Shown here: positions 1 through 8,315 of the stretch, piece by piece
Numbering within the stretch: the first letter of the stretch is position 1
How the letters are laid out: each line of letters begins with the position of its first letter
Source: Planctomycetota bacterium
GTDB lineage: Bacteria; Planctomycetota; Planctomycetia; Pirellulales; Lacipirellulaceae
Assembly: GCA_024278035.1 (NCBI GenBank)
Contig: JAJRUA010000329.1
Span: 1-11,347, forward strand
Direction of reading: 5' to 3'
Length of the DNA stretch: 11,347 nucleotides
Made by a program: the position numbers and the translations under genes
The notes under the pieces: generated by a model
Seen by the model: the letters and a program-made list of their open reading frames with translations, nothing else
Databases searched by the model: none
Told to the model about the DNA's origin: nothing

Positions 1-2138
1 CGCCCTTCGACAATCCGACGATCACCGTTACGTTAATTGATGACGATGGGGGCGTGGGGGAAGCAACCGTTTCTCCCAGGGTATCGAATGTCGCCCCGTT
101 CCTCGGTCCCATTCTTGACCGAACGGCAGACGAAGGGGGGGCAGTCACGCTCAACCCTGCCGGGGGGCCCTTGCTGGTGGCGTTTGTCGATATTGGTTCG
201 CTCGATACCCACACCGCAACTGTCGATTGGGGGGACGGGACGCCTATCGAGTCGCTTATGGTCACCGAGAGGGATGGCCTGCGAGCGGGCCGGATCGATG
301 GATCCTACACCTATGCGGATAACGGCAACTACACCGTCACGATCACCGTTACCGACGACGACGGAGGGCAAGCTCAAGAGTCGTTTGTTGTTCGAGTTGC
401 AAACATCGATCCAACTCTGACGGGAACGGACAACCTCTCCGTCAATGAAGGCGAAGCGTTCACGCTTGCAGGGCTTGGGGTGGGGGTCTCGGATCCAGGG
501 TTCGATAACCCGCTCAACACGGCCGATCCCTCGAACGGGGGGGAAGTTGCCGAGACTTTTCTTAATGGCACAATCGACTGGGGCGATGGGTCGGCAGCGA
601 CGAGCCTCTCGTTCGCTGGTCGGGTGAGTGGTTCGGAGGGGACTCCGACCACAGCGTCGCTCGTTCATGCGGCCTACTCTTACGCCGACAACGGCACCTA
701 CACCGTCACGATCACCCTTGCCGATGATGATGGGGCGGCAGTCGAGCGATCGTTCCAGATCGAAGTGCTCAATGTCGCACCGACCCTCACGCTCAACAAT
801 CCAGGAATCGTGATCACCGAAGGAACACGGCTCGAACTCCCTTCGCTCGGCACGTTCTTCGATCCGGGCTTCAACAATCCGGCAGGAGGAACGACCGAAT
901 CGTTCTCTTATACGATTGACTGGGGCGATGGCACGGTCGAAACGTTTCAATTGCCAGCGAGTGTCGCCCAAGGAAGTGCTGGAACGCTAACAACCGGCAC
1001 GCTCGCAGCAGAACATGTTTATGCGGACAACGATGCAGATAATCAGTACACGATTAGCGTCACTCTGAGCGACGACGACGGAGGCTCCGACACGAAGTCG
1101 TTCGATGTAACCGTGCTGAACGTCAATCCGACGCTTGAGCCCATCGCCGCAACGGACCTCGAAGGGGCGGGTATCACGTATCTCACGCTCACCTTTGCCG
1201 ATCCGGGGGCCGATACGTTTGAGGTGTTGGTCGACTGGGGGGATCGGCTGGACCTGCCGCCCGAGGATCGGTTTGTCGTTGAACGCCTCACCGCGGGACC
1301 AACACCGCAGACCTTTCTTATCTCCCATCGCTACCGACGTCCTCCCGACCCCTTGAATCCGGCCAATGATATTATCATCTCGGTAAAAATCCGGGACGAC
1401 GATTTTGCTGCCGGTACGGCGTTCGCCCCGGGTGAAAGCAACGTGGAATCGGTCGCGATCAAGAATCCGGGGATTGAAGACAACGCCGTAGCCATCGATA
1501 CAACGCCACAAGCACCGGCGATTGATTTCCCGCCCCCCCTAGAAGTAACCCGCTCTCCCGAACGCCCTTCCGATGAAGCGACCAGCCAACAGACCAGTGA
1601 AGAGGGGTCTGCCGGATCGGAGCTTTCCATCGGATCGGAACGCTACTTAGAAATACGCCTTGTCACGCCCGATGGGACGGAGGGAGAGGGGCACCGTTTG
1701 CGAGGCGAGACGCTTGACGATTTGCCGGCTCTGTTCGCCCGGTTGCCTGACAATCGTTACCGAATTTATGTTGTACAAACCGAGACGAACTCACGACGTT
1801 TGGTCATCGACGTGAACCTTCGTGGCGGCAGGCCGATCGATCCGTCCGACGATTCGGACGGTGCTCGTGACCGCCCCCCGACGGACGATGGTTCCCCCCA
1901 TGATGGGTTAGCTCCCCCGTCAAAGGAAACAATGGACCTGCTGGAAGAGCTACCAGCACCTCCAGCACCCCATCAAGCTCAGTCTCCTCGTAACGAGAAC
2001 TCGAAGACGGACCACGCCACTCCCGCTGCGGCAGGTCTGCTATTGGCAGCAACAACCAGAAAAGAGCGAATCGAAGGGGCCCTCTCCAGGGCCCACGAAG
2101 GCCGGTGGCGACGATTACGCCGACGAATCCGGCGGTAG
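1..2138 (+). CDS. PKD-repeat extracellular protein, 5'-truncated by window edge
   Basis: The reading frame is open from base 3 to the TAG at 2136-2138 (711 residues visible) and clearly continues upstream, because the first residues are already the end of a PKD-like repeat (an IDDDGG strand and an SNVAP linker). Four further repeats follow. Each has a DWGDG-type turn (codons at 225, 576, 918 and 1233; the fourth is degenerate), a Y-x-ADN turn, a TVTI strand, a DDDGG turn and an N-[VI]-[AND]-P linker. PKD folds are extracellular beta-sandwiches found in surface, adhesion and carbohydrate-related proteins. After about 1480 comes a low-complexity linker, then a compact module (about 1641-1875), a Pro/Ser-rich stretch, a short hydrophobic segment and a strongly Arg-rich tail. 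An internal GTG at 54 could start a shorter ORF but is not a credible start. I infer a surface or periplasmic structural or adhesive role; the substrate is unknown. Confidence 0.85.
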   Translation, partial: PFDNPTITVTLIDDDGGVGEATVSPRVSNVAPFLGPILDRTADEGGAVTLNPAGGPLLVAFVDIGSLDTHTATVDWGDGTPIESLMVTERDGLRAGRIDGSYTYADNGNYTVTITVTDDDGGQAQESFVVRVANIDPTLTGTDNLSVNEGEAFTLAGLGVGVSDPGFDNPLNTADPSNGGEVAETFLNGTIDWGDGSAATSLSFAGRVSGSEGTPTTASLVHAAYSYADNGTYTVTITLADDDGAAVERSFQIEVLNVAPTLTLNNPGIVITEGTRLELPSLGTFFDPGFNNPAGGTTESFSYTIDWGDGTVETFQLPASVAQGSAGTLTTGTLAAEHVYADNDADNQYTISVTLSDDDGGSDTKSFDVTVLNVNPTLEPIAATDLEGAGITYLTLTFADPGADTFEVLVDWGDRLDLPPEDRFVVERLTAGPTPQTFLISHRYRRPPDPLNPANDIIISVKIRDDDFAAGTAFAPGESNVESVAIKNPGIEDNAVAIDTTPQAPAIDFPPPLEVTRSPERPSDEATSQQTSEEGSAGSELSIGSERYLEIRLVTPDGTEGEGHRLRGETLDDLPALFARLPDNRYRIYVVQTETNSRRLVIDVNLRGGRPIDPSDDSDGARDRPPTDDGSPHDGLAPPSKETMDLLEELPAPPAPHQAQSPRNENSKTDHATPAAAGLLLAATTRKERIEGALSRAHEGRWRRLRRRIRR
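120..1480 (+). repeat. Tandem PKD-like domain repeats (four)
   Basis: Four coding repeats of about 100-120 residues each. They are recognisable from WGDG turns at 225, 576, 918 and 1233 and DDDG turns near 354, 723 and 1068. Repeats 1 and 2 are close at DNA level: a 19-base run covering the YTVTIT codons is identical at 329-347 and 698-716. Repeat 4 has lost the canonical WGDG (DWGDR) and its ADN turn and is the most divergent. Confidence 0.75.
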
Positions 2139-2283
2139 GGGCCTCGCTGAGCTATCGGCTTCACGACAAACTCTCAAAAGGGGGGGGAGTCTGCTCGGGG
2201 TGACTATACTGGCTCTTCGAGCCTCTTCCTCTGTGCCCGACTCTGTTGTCCGAAAAGCCCTGTCCGCCAAGCCTGCGCCCGCC

Positions 2284-5200
2284 ATGCCGCGCTGTCCTCA
2301 TTGTCAGAACGAACTCACGCTGCCGTTGGGCGCGGTGTGCCCTCATTGCAGCGTTAGCTTGGCTGCTGAGGAAGATGTGACCATCGAACTGGGCGACCCC
2401 AATGCAACGGTTGATTTCGCAGGGGAAGGAACCATCGAGTTCGACGCTTCTCCTGAAACGGGCCCTTTAGGAATTGGCCCTCCGGAAACCGGCGACGATG
2501 AAGTCCGCCTAGAACTAGGCGGCGAGTCGGGCGAAGACAAGACGATCGAGCTTCCTGCCAAGCATCCGACCGAGCCATTTGCTGCTGATGCCACGATCGA
2601 CTTTGGCGCGGAGACGCCCAGGGAGGACCAGGCATCGGTTAGCCTCGATTGGGAACAGGCGGCCGATGAGGCGGGCGATCCGAGCCGAACACTCGTTGCT
2701 GGAAAAACGACCCCGATTGGCCAAACCGTGAGTGGCCAGCGCTCTTCGTTACCGATCAAATCCCGCTCGCTCCAAAATCGTACGCAGCACACGACCCCGT
2801 CCCGTTCTTTAAGCTCCGCACAAACGGCACCGGACTACGAGCTGCTGGATCTCTTGGGGCAAGGAGGCATGGGCGTTGTTTATGCGGCGAAGCAATCGTC
2901 CATCGCGCGCACGGTTGCCGTAAAAATGCTTAAGCCGGGAGGGAAGACCGGTTCGGGTTCGCAAGGCAGCTCAGACCAACGTGACAAGTTCATCAGCGAA
3001 GCGGTCATCACGGGCGAACTCGAACACCCGAACATCGTGCCCATCTATGATCTCGGCGCGAACGATGAGGGGGCCCTCTTCTACTCGATGAAGCGGGTTC
3101 GAGGCACGCCGTGGGACGAAGTCTTCCGCAAACGTTCCTTGTCCGAGAACCTAACGACCCTCATGCGAGTGGCCGACGCGATTGCCTTTGCCCACGCAAG
3201 TGGTGTGGTCCATCGTGATCTGAAGCCTGAGAATGTCATGCTGGGTGGCTTCGGCGAAGTGCTCGTCATGGACTGGGGTCTTGCACGGGTGACGCCCGAG
3301 TTTCGCAGTGCGGATTCGGTCCATCAATCCGATAGTCTGGGCGGCACACCGGCATACATGGCTCCGGAGATGGCCTGCGGACCGGTCGAATCGATCGACG
3401 AACGGAGCGATATTTATCTGCTTGGGGCGATCCTATACGAGCTCATCGGCAGCAAACCACCTCACACCGGCAGAGATGTGATGGCGTGCCTGATGTCTGC
3501 TGCCAAGAATGAAATCCGTCCTCTGGATGAAGAACGGGCAGCCCAGGCGCCTCAAGAGTTGCTGGCGATTGCCCATCGGGCTATGGCAACGCGGCAAGGA
3601 GATCGGTACCAAAGCGTCAAAGATTTTCAAGCAGCCATTCAAGAATATTTGTCCCACGCTGAGAGTGTTACGCTCACCACCAGCGCCCAACGGAACCTTG
3701 ACGAAGCCAAGCAGACCAACGACTACCAACCTTTCGCTCGTGCCCTTTACGGATGTCAAGAAGCAATTGATCTGTGGAGTGGTAATGCTCGGGCCAAAAC
3801 GTTGCTTATTGAGACGCGCCTTGCCTACGCTCGGTCGGCCCGCGACAAAGGGGACTACGACCTTGGAGCCTCGCTTCTAACGGGCGACACCATCACCGAA
3901 GCTGAGATCGGGCTTCGCGACGAAATCGCCGCATTAGCTGCCGAGCGAGAAACCCGAAAACGACGACTCCGAGACCTCAAACGATTGGCGATGGCACTGT
4001 TGCTTGCGGTTATTGGTATTGGCTCCTACGCTTCGTATGAGATCAATCGTCAAAAAAATGAAGCGATCACCCAACGAGAAATTGCGGAGGAAAACGAACG
4101 AGAAGCGGAGACGCAGCGCCGGATTGCGGAGCAAAAGAAAGAGGAGGCGCTCGTCGCCCAAGCCGCTGAGGCAGAACAACGCCAGGAGGCGGAGCGACAA
4201 GAAAAAATTGCTGCTGCCAACGCCGTAGCGGCCCAAAAAAGTGCCCAAGAAGCCATTGCCTCAGAGCGAAAAGCGGTTGCCTCTCAAAAGGTCGCTGAAG
4301 CGGCTCAAACTGCTGAGGCGTACGAAGCGTACGTCGCCCGTATCGGCTTGGCAGCCGCCAAGATTGAGGAAAACGCCTTCCGTGAAGCGCTCGGACTGCT
4401 CGAAGAATGCCCACCGGAGCTTCGGCAATGGGAATGGGGCCGACTGCGCTACCTTTGTGAATTGAGCGAATCGGTTTATGACCTCGGCACGCCGGTGGAT
4501 GCGGTTGCTTATGCCCCCGATGGCGAGACGTTCGTCAGTGGTGACTGGAACGGTGAGGTCGTTTTACGCAATGCGGCGACGGGTGCGGTTCGCTGGCGAG
4601 TGAAGCTGTGTCGCTATCTCCATGCGGTGGCTTTTTCGCCCAAGGGCCGATGGATTGCCACCGGCGGAAGCGATGGCAAAGTCCGTCTTCTGGATGCGGC
4701 AACGGGTGAAACACGGCTCACGCTCACAGGCCATGACGACGCCGTTTTGACCGTTGCCTTCTCCCCCGATGGCGGGCGATTGGTAACGGGCGGTTATGAC
4801 GAAACGGTCCGCCTCTGGGATTTGTCGAATGGAAAAGAAATCGATCGCCTGATCGGTCACAATTGGTGGGTTTGGTCGGCCCAATTTTCACCCGATGGCA
4901 ATTCGCTGGTCACGACAAGCCAAGATGGCAAAGCGATTGTGTGGCACAACGCCGGGGAATCATTTGAGCAACAAACCGAGTTCACCGGCCATGAAGGGCC
5001 CGTCTACTCAGCGGCGTTCTCACCCGATGGCGATTCCATTGCCACCGCTGGATACGATCAAACGGTCTGCGTCTGGCGTCCCGACCTTATTCAGCCGATC
5101 GACTTAGACAAACGAATCGACGGCGAAGCGGAACCCCCCTCCAGCTTCCGCCGATTGCGTGGTCACGCAGGCCCCGTTCGTTCGGTCTCTTTCTCACCGA

Positions 5201-7227
5201 ACGGCAAACGTTTGCTCTCAGGTGCCTACGACAACACGTTGCGCGTTTGGAACCTAGAAGAGGAGGAAATCTCGGCCCAAACCCTTCGGGGGCATGGGGG
5301 CCGGATTCATGCGGTGGCCTTTTCACCCGATGGAGCCCACGCTCTTTCTGGCGGGCATGACAGCCAAGTTCGCGCTTGGAACCTTGGCGAATACCGTGAG
5401 ACAACCGTGTTGCAAGCGAAGGTTCTCCGGGGACACAGCGACGCCGTTCTCTCTGCTGCCTTTTCGCCCGATGGCCAGCGTGTGGTCACCGCAAGTCGCG
5501 ACCGTTCGGCACGCATTTGGGACACTGAAACGGGAAAAACTCTTTTCGTTCTCAGCGAAGGGCATGAATTTCTTGCCTCGACTGCCAAGCTCTTTGACAA
5601 GGGACGCCGCCTAGCAACCGCCGCGGGAGACAACACGGTTCGTGTTTGGAATGTTGCGGCAGGGGTTGAACAGTTCTCTCTTGATCAGACCGGACGAAGC
5701 GCAGCCCTTGCGGTTCCTGAGTCGGGCGATTGGCTGGCAACGGGTGGACCGAAAGGAAGCGTACAAGTTTGGAACACTAAAAAAGGGAAACGAATCGCTC
5801 AACTAACAGGCCATGAAACCGAAGTCACGGCCGCGGCTGCCACGACCGGCTTGCTTGCCACCGGTGATGAACGGGGCGTGATTCGTCTTTGGCGCCGCAA
5901 TGCGGTCGGAGAGTGGAACGCGGCAGGTGTTCTTCGCGGCCATAGCCGTTCGATTACGGCCCTAGCGTTTACTCCAAATGCCGAGCGGCTTGTTTCGGCC
6001 AGTGGCGACCGTACCTGCGGGCAGTGGGATGTTCGGACAGGCACTGAGCTTCGCCCGCTTGTGCTCAAGCACCCTGAGTGGGTCGCCGCGATGGACCTGT
6101 CGGACGACGGACGTTTTGCCCTTACCACTTGTGACGACGGAAAGGTAAGGCTCTGGCAACTGGCCGACGCAAAAATTATTGCCCAACATGAAAGCAAAGA
6201 GACCATTTTTAATTCGGTTGACCTCGCTCCCGATGGCAATACGGCCCTGCTTACCTCCAGTGGCGATGCGATTGTTTATCGCTGGAAACTAAACTCGGGC
6301 GCAAGAACTTCACTCGAACCATTCATCGATTTCAGTAAACGGAACGCCCTGGTCTGGTCCGCCCGCTATGCCGACAATTCGTCGAGTGTGCTAACCATCG
6401 GTGGCAATGATGCCCAACTGTGGCGAGTGGATCCTGTGCGAAGTGTTATGCGATTTAGCCCTCATGGAGCGGTGGCCGACGCGGCCTTCTCGCCCGATGG
6501 CCAGCTCGTTGCTACGGGCAGTTGGGACCATTCTGCAAAGCTATGGAACGCCACCACCGGCACCGCCATTCGTAAACTGGACGGAGCCCACACCGGCTTT
6601 GTGAACAGCGTCGGTTTTTCGCCCGATGGCCAACAGTTGCTCACTGCCAGCGACGATGCCACGGCCCGCCTTTGGCATGTCGCTAGTGGTAAGCCAACCG
6701 GTACCGTTTTTCGCGGCCACACCGGACGAGTCCTCGGTGCCCAATTGGGGCCACATGGCGAACGGGTGCTTACTTTCTCTGCCGATCACACCGCTCGCCT
6801 TTGGAACGCCCGCACAGGAGCCGTGGCGCAAACCTTTCGAGGTCACGACTGGGCCGTCCTCTGCGGGGCAATCTCTGCTGATGGGCACCTTATCGCTACC
6901 GGCAGCGAAGACAATACGGCCCGCCTATGGGACGCCCGCACCGGCAAACTCTTGCACACGCTCTCAGGCCACTCAGCCAGTGTCGCCAGCATCGCCATCA
7001 GCCCCGACGGCCAGCGCATCCTCACCGGCGGCCAAGACAACCTTGCCAAGTTGTGGGACGCCCACACTGGCAAAGAAGTCCTCACGCTCGCCACCCACGC
7101 TGATGAGGTAACAAGCGTCACCTTCCGACCCGACGGCCAGATGGCCCTCACCGCTAGCCGCAACGGCGTCGCCATTCTCTGGCCCGTGGCAGCATGGAAA
7201 CCCGTGGCGGCATGGAACGAAGATTGA
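2284..7227 (+). CDS. Membrane Ser/Thr protein kinase with zinc ribbon and 21 WD40 repeats
   Basis: A 1647-residue multidomain kinase. From the chosen start: a CPHC...CPHC zinc ribbon (C4, C7, C19, C22); an acidic, Thr-rich linker (30-180); a Pkn-type kinase domain (about 184-450) with glycine loop GQGGMGVVY from 192, catalytic Lys214, alpha-C Glu239, HRDLKPEN 310-317, DWG 330-332 in place of DFG, and APE 360-362; a helical region; one TM helix (about 568-586); a Glu/Ala/Gln-rich coiled coil (586-700); a CPPELRQWEW linker (709-718); and 21 WD40 repeats (736-1647). All catalytic residues are present, so it should be active. The kinase should face the cytoplasm and the propellers the outside, which suggests transmembrane sensing or scaffolding. 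Start: ATG 2284 puts the zinc ribbon at the very N-terminus but has no Shine-Dalgarno. GTG 2200, with a GGAG 10 bases upstream, would add 28 residues and cannot be excluded. Confidence 0.93.
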   Translation: MPRCPHCQNELTLPLGAVCPHCSVSLAAEEDVTIELGDPNATVDFAGEGTIEFDASPETGPLGIGPPETGDDEVRLELGGESGEDKTIELPAKHPTEPFAADATIDFGAETPREDQASVSLDWEQAADEAGDPSRTLVAGKTTPIGQTVSGQRSSLPIKSRSLQNRTQHTTPSRSLSSAQTAPDYELLDLLGQGGMGVVYAAKQSSIARTVAVKMLKPGGKTGSGSQGSSDQRDKFISEAVITGELEHPNIVPIYDLGANDEGALFYSMKRVRGTPWDEVFRKRSLSENLTTLMRVADAIAFAHASGVVHRDLKPENVMLGGFGEVLVMDWGLARVTPEFRSADSVHQSDSLGGTPAYMAPEMACGPVESIDERSDIYLLGAILYELIGSKPPHTGRDVMACLMSAAKNEIRPLDEERAAQAPQELLAIAHRAMATRQGDRYQSVKDFQAAIQEYLSHAESVTLTTSAQRNLDEAKQTNDYQPFARALYGCQEAIDLWSGNARAKTLLIETRLAYARSARDKGDYDLGASLLTGDTITEAEIGLRDEIAALAAERETRKRRLRDLKRLAMALLLAVIGIGSYASYEINRQKNEAITQREIAEENEREAETQRRIAEQKKEEALVAQAAEAEQRQEAERQEKIAAANAVAAQKSAQEAIASERKAVASQKVAEAAQTAEAYEAYVARIGLAAAKIEENAFREALGLLEECPPELRQWEWGRLRYLCELSESVYDLGTPVDAVAYAPDGETFVSGDWNGEVVLRNAATGAVRWRVKLCRYLHAVAFSPKGRWIATGGSDGKVRLLDAATGETRLTLTGHDDAVLTVAFSPDGGRLVTGGYDETVRLWDLSNGKEIDRLIGHNWWVWSAQFSPDGNSLVTTSQDGKAIVWHNAGESFEQQTEFTGHEGPVYSAAFSPDGDSIATAGYDQTVCVWRPDLIQPIDLDKRIDGEAEPPSSFRRLRGHAGPVRSVSFSPNGKRLLSGAYDNTLRVWNLEEEEISAQTLRGHGGRIHAVAFSPDGAHALSGGHDSQVRAWNLGEYRETTVLQAKVLRGHSDAVLSAAFSPDGQRVVTASRDRSARIWDTETGKTLFVLSEGHEFLASTAKLFDKGRRLATAAGDNTVRVWNVAAGVEQFSLDQTGRSAALAVPESGDWLATGGPKGSVQVWNTKKGKRIAQLTGHETEVTAAAATTGLLATGDERGVIRLWRRNAVGEWNAAGVLRGHSRSITALAFTPNAERLVSASGDRTCGQWDVRTGTELRPLVLKHPEWVAAMDLSDDGRFALTTCDDGKVRLWQLADAKIIAQHESKETIFNSVDLAPDGNTALLTSSGDAIVYRWKLNSGARTSLEPFIDFSKRNALVWSARYADNSSSVLTIGGNDAQLWRVDPVRSVMRFSPHGAVADAAFSPDGQLVATGSWDHSAKLWNATTGTAIRKLDGAHTGFVNSVGFSPDGQQLLTASDDATARLWHVASGKPTGTVFRGHTGRVLGAQLGPHGERVLTFSADHTARLWNARTGAVAQTFRGHDWAVLCGAISADGHLIATGSEDNTARLWDARTGKLLHTLSGHSASVASIAISPDGQRILTGGQDNLAKLWDAHTGKEVLTLATHADEVTSVTFRPDGQMALTASRNGVAILWPVAAWKPVAAWNED
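4489..7224 (+). repeat. 21 consecutive WD40 repeats
   Basis: I counted 21 units of about 42-45 residues. Each has an FSPDG-like turn and ends in an [LVI]W-type strand. Units 1 and 2 end in LRN and LLD rather than xW, and units 9-15 are the most divergent; unit 10 is short and unit 14 has an inserted residue. Units 16-20 are much more alike, sharing an A-[RK]-L-W-[NDH] end, and four of the five follow it with an A-x-[ST]-G-type linker. Twenty-one is exactly three seven-bladed propellers. The array runs to the C-terminus with only a short tail. Confidence 0.9.
7183..7218 (+). repeat. 18-base tandem duplication at the kinase C-terminus
   Basis: Two adjacent 18-base units (7183-7200 and 7201-7218) match at 16 of 18 positions and encode PVAAWK followed by PVAAWN, two codons before the stop. 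The duplication keeps the frame and lengthens the C-terminal tail after the last WD40 strand. Confidence 0.8.
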
Positions 7228-7283
7228 CGTTGTGACGTCGGGGTTGGACTTCTCGATCGTGGTCCTTTCCGAGAGGCGCGGAA
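7228..7283. other. Convergent intergenic gap
   Basis: Fifty-six bases separate the stop codon of the plus-strand kinase gene from that of the minus-strand lyase-like gene. I see no clear stem with a T tract, so no intrinsic terminator can be called for either gene. Confidence 0.5.
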
Positions 7284-8315
7284 TCAGCTCCTTGTTGGCC
7301 GCCAACGTCCCGTCAACATCAAGCTCGCCAGCCCCATCACCACCGCCAACCCCGATGGCTCGGGGATCGACTGAGACCCTATCGTGTAAAAAAGCTTCAA
7401 CTCATCAATCACAATCAAGCTGTCATTGTCTGGAGCAAAAGTGTTGGGGTTGGATCCACCGAAGAAATAATGAAACAGTAACGTATCGGCAGGGTTGAGT
7501 TCATCTTCTCCCCACCGAATGGTATTGTCCGCAAACACCAGCGTGCCATCAATCCATGCTCGCAAAACACCGTCGTTTTGACCTGGAGTGCCATCGACCA
7601 CTCGGATCGATATGCTGTACCACTGATTGGTACTCACAATTAAATCGGCCTCATTGCTGCCGTTAAGATCGTTCTTAAAAATCACCTCTCTTCCAGTACT
7701 ATTCGGCCGGTCATAATCGTAGACGTACATTCCCAGCCGCCCTTGGCTACTGTCAGGGCTCGCGCCATCGACATTGTCGAAAAAACCGCGCACACTCCAG
7801 CCAATATCATCGTAATCGTCGTAAGGCGAATTGGCGGTGGTACGCCCACCCACTGCACGGCCGTTGTCACTACCCAGCCCTGGCAGCTTGCCGCCGTTCT
7901 GGAAGTCGAAACCATCCAGGAACCGGACTTTGTATTTGATGTAAACATCCGACGCCTCGAAGGGGTCGCCATTTAGATCATCAAATCCCATCTTGAATGA
8001 AAAACCTGAATTGGCCGACCTTACCTCACCCGCGGGAGCTCTCATTTTCAGCCCGTACCCCCCATCGGAACTGTATCCCGAAACATACGCTCGTTTTTTA
8101 GCTTTGGTTGAACCCGCAGGCATCCCCTGGGGATTCGTACTCCCGCCAGGAAAATCGGTCTGATACTCCGACCGCTGATACGTTCCCAGCGTGTTGTTAT
8201 TGAAGTTTTGCGAAAAAAACCTGACCGTATCCGACCCTTGCACTGGGTCTCCCATGCTCCATAAACCTACCAAGATTATCATGAAAAAAATGCCGCGACA
8301 TGAATTTCGATGCAT
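7284..8315 (-). CDS. Secreted PL14/PL20-like polysaccharide lyase with PEP-CTERM tail
   Basis: A 343-residue exported protein. It starts at ATG 8315, preceded by GGAG with a 7-base spacer, and has a signal peptide (basic residues, then IFFMIILVGLW, cleavage probably near residue 27). The central domain has hallmarks of the polysaccharide lyase 14/20 beta-jelly-roll family (alginate and glucuronan lyases): YKVRF...GFDF then GGKLPGL (141-147), an S-x-R (S174, R176) on a GWSVRGFF strand, a Y-x-Y (Y197, Y199), and FHYFFGGS (281-288) near the end. By recall of the Chlorella virus PL14 enzyme vAL-1, Lys, Ser-x-Arg and Tyr-x-Tyr line the active site, and all are kept here. The C-terminus is a classic PEP-CTERM signal: IPEP (317-320), about 15 hydrophobic residues, then GRWRPTR. 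Exosortase processing at the inner membrane is therefore expected. The substrate is probably a uronic acid polymer; specificity cannot be read from sequence. Confidence 0.82.
   Translation of the reverse strand: MHRNSCRGIFFMIILVGLWSMGDPVQGSDTVRFFSQNFNNNTLGTYQRSEYQTDFPGGSTNPQGMPAGSTKAKKRAYVSGYSSDGGYGLKMRAPAGEVRSANSGFSFKMGFDDLNGDPFEASDVYIKYKVRFLDGFDFQNGGKLPGLGSDNGRAVGGRTTANSPYDDYDDIGWSVRGFFDNVDGASPDSSQGRLGMYVYDYDRPNSTGREVIFKNDLNGSNEADLIVSTNQWYSISIRVVDGTPGQNDGVLRAWIDGTLVFADNTIRWGEDELNPADTLLFHYFFGGSNPNTFAPDNDSLIVIDELKLFYTIGSQSIPEPSGLAVVMGLASLMLTGRWRPTRS

Noticed and set aside
33..971. Long minus-strand ORF (312 codons) opposite the PKD gene
   Set aside because: It mirrors the repeated, GC-biased codons of the PKD repeats and its translation is rich in Arg/Cys with no domain character. 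The plus-strand frame has clear PKD motifs.
2205..2210. TATACT as a -10 promoter box for the kinase gene
   Set aside because: The position where a -35 box should lie is a run of G with no resemblance to a consensus, so a promoter cannot be supported by eye.
2200..2283. GTG 2200 as the kinase start
   Set aside because: A GGAG lies ten bases upstream, so it is possible. However, the extra 28 residues look unstructured, and zinc-ribbon proteins usually begin right at the CPHC motif, so ATG 2284 is preferred.
6626..7111. 161-codon plus-strand ORF inside the WD40 region in another frame
   Set aside because: A shadow of the repeated WD40 codons; the true frame has consistent WD40 motifs throughout.
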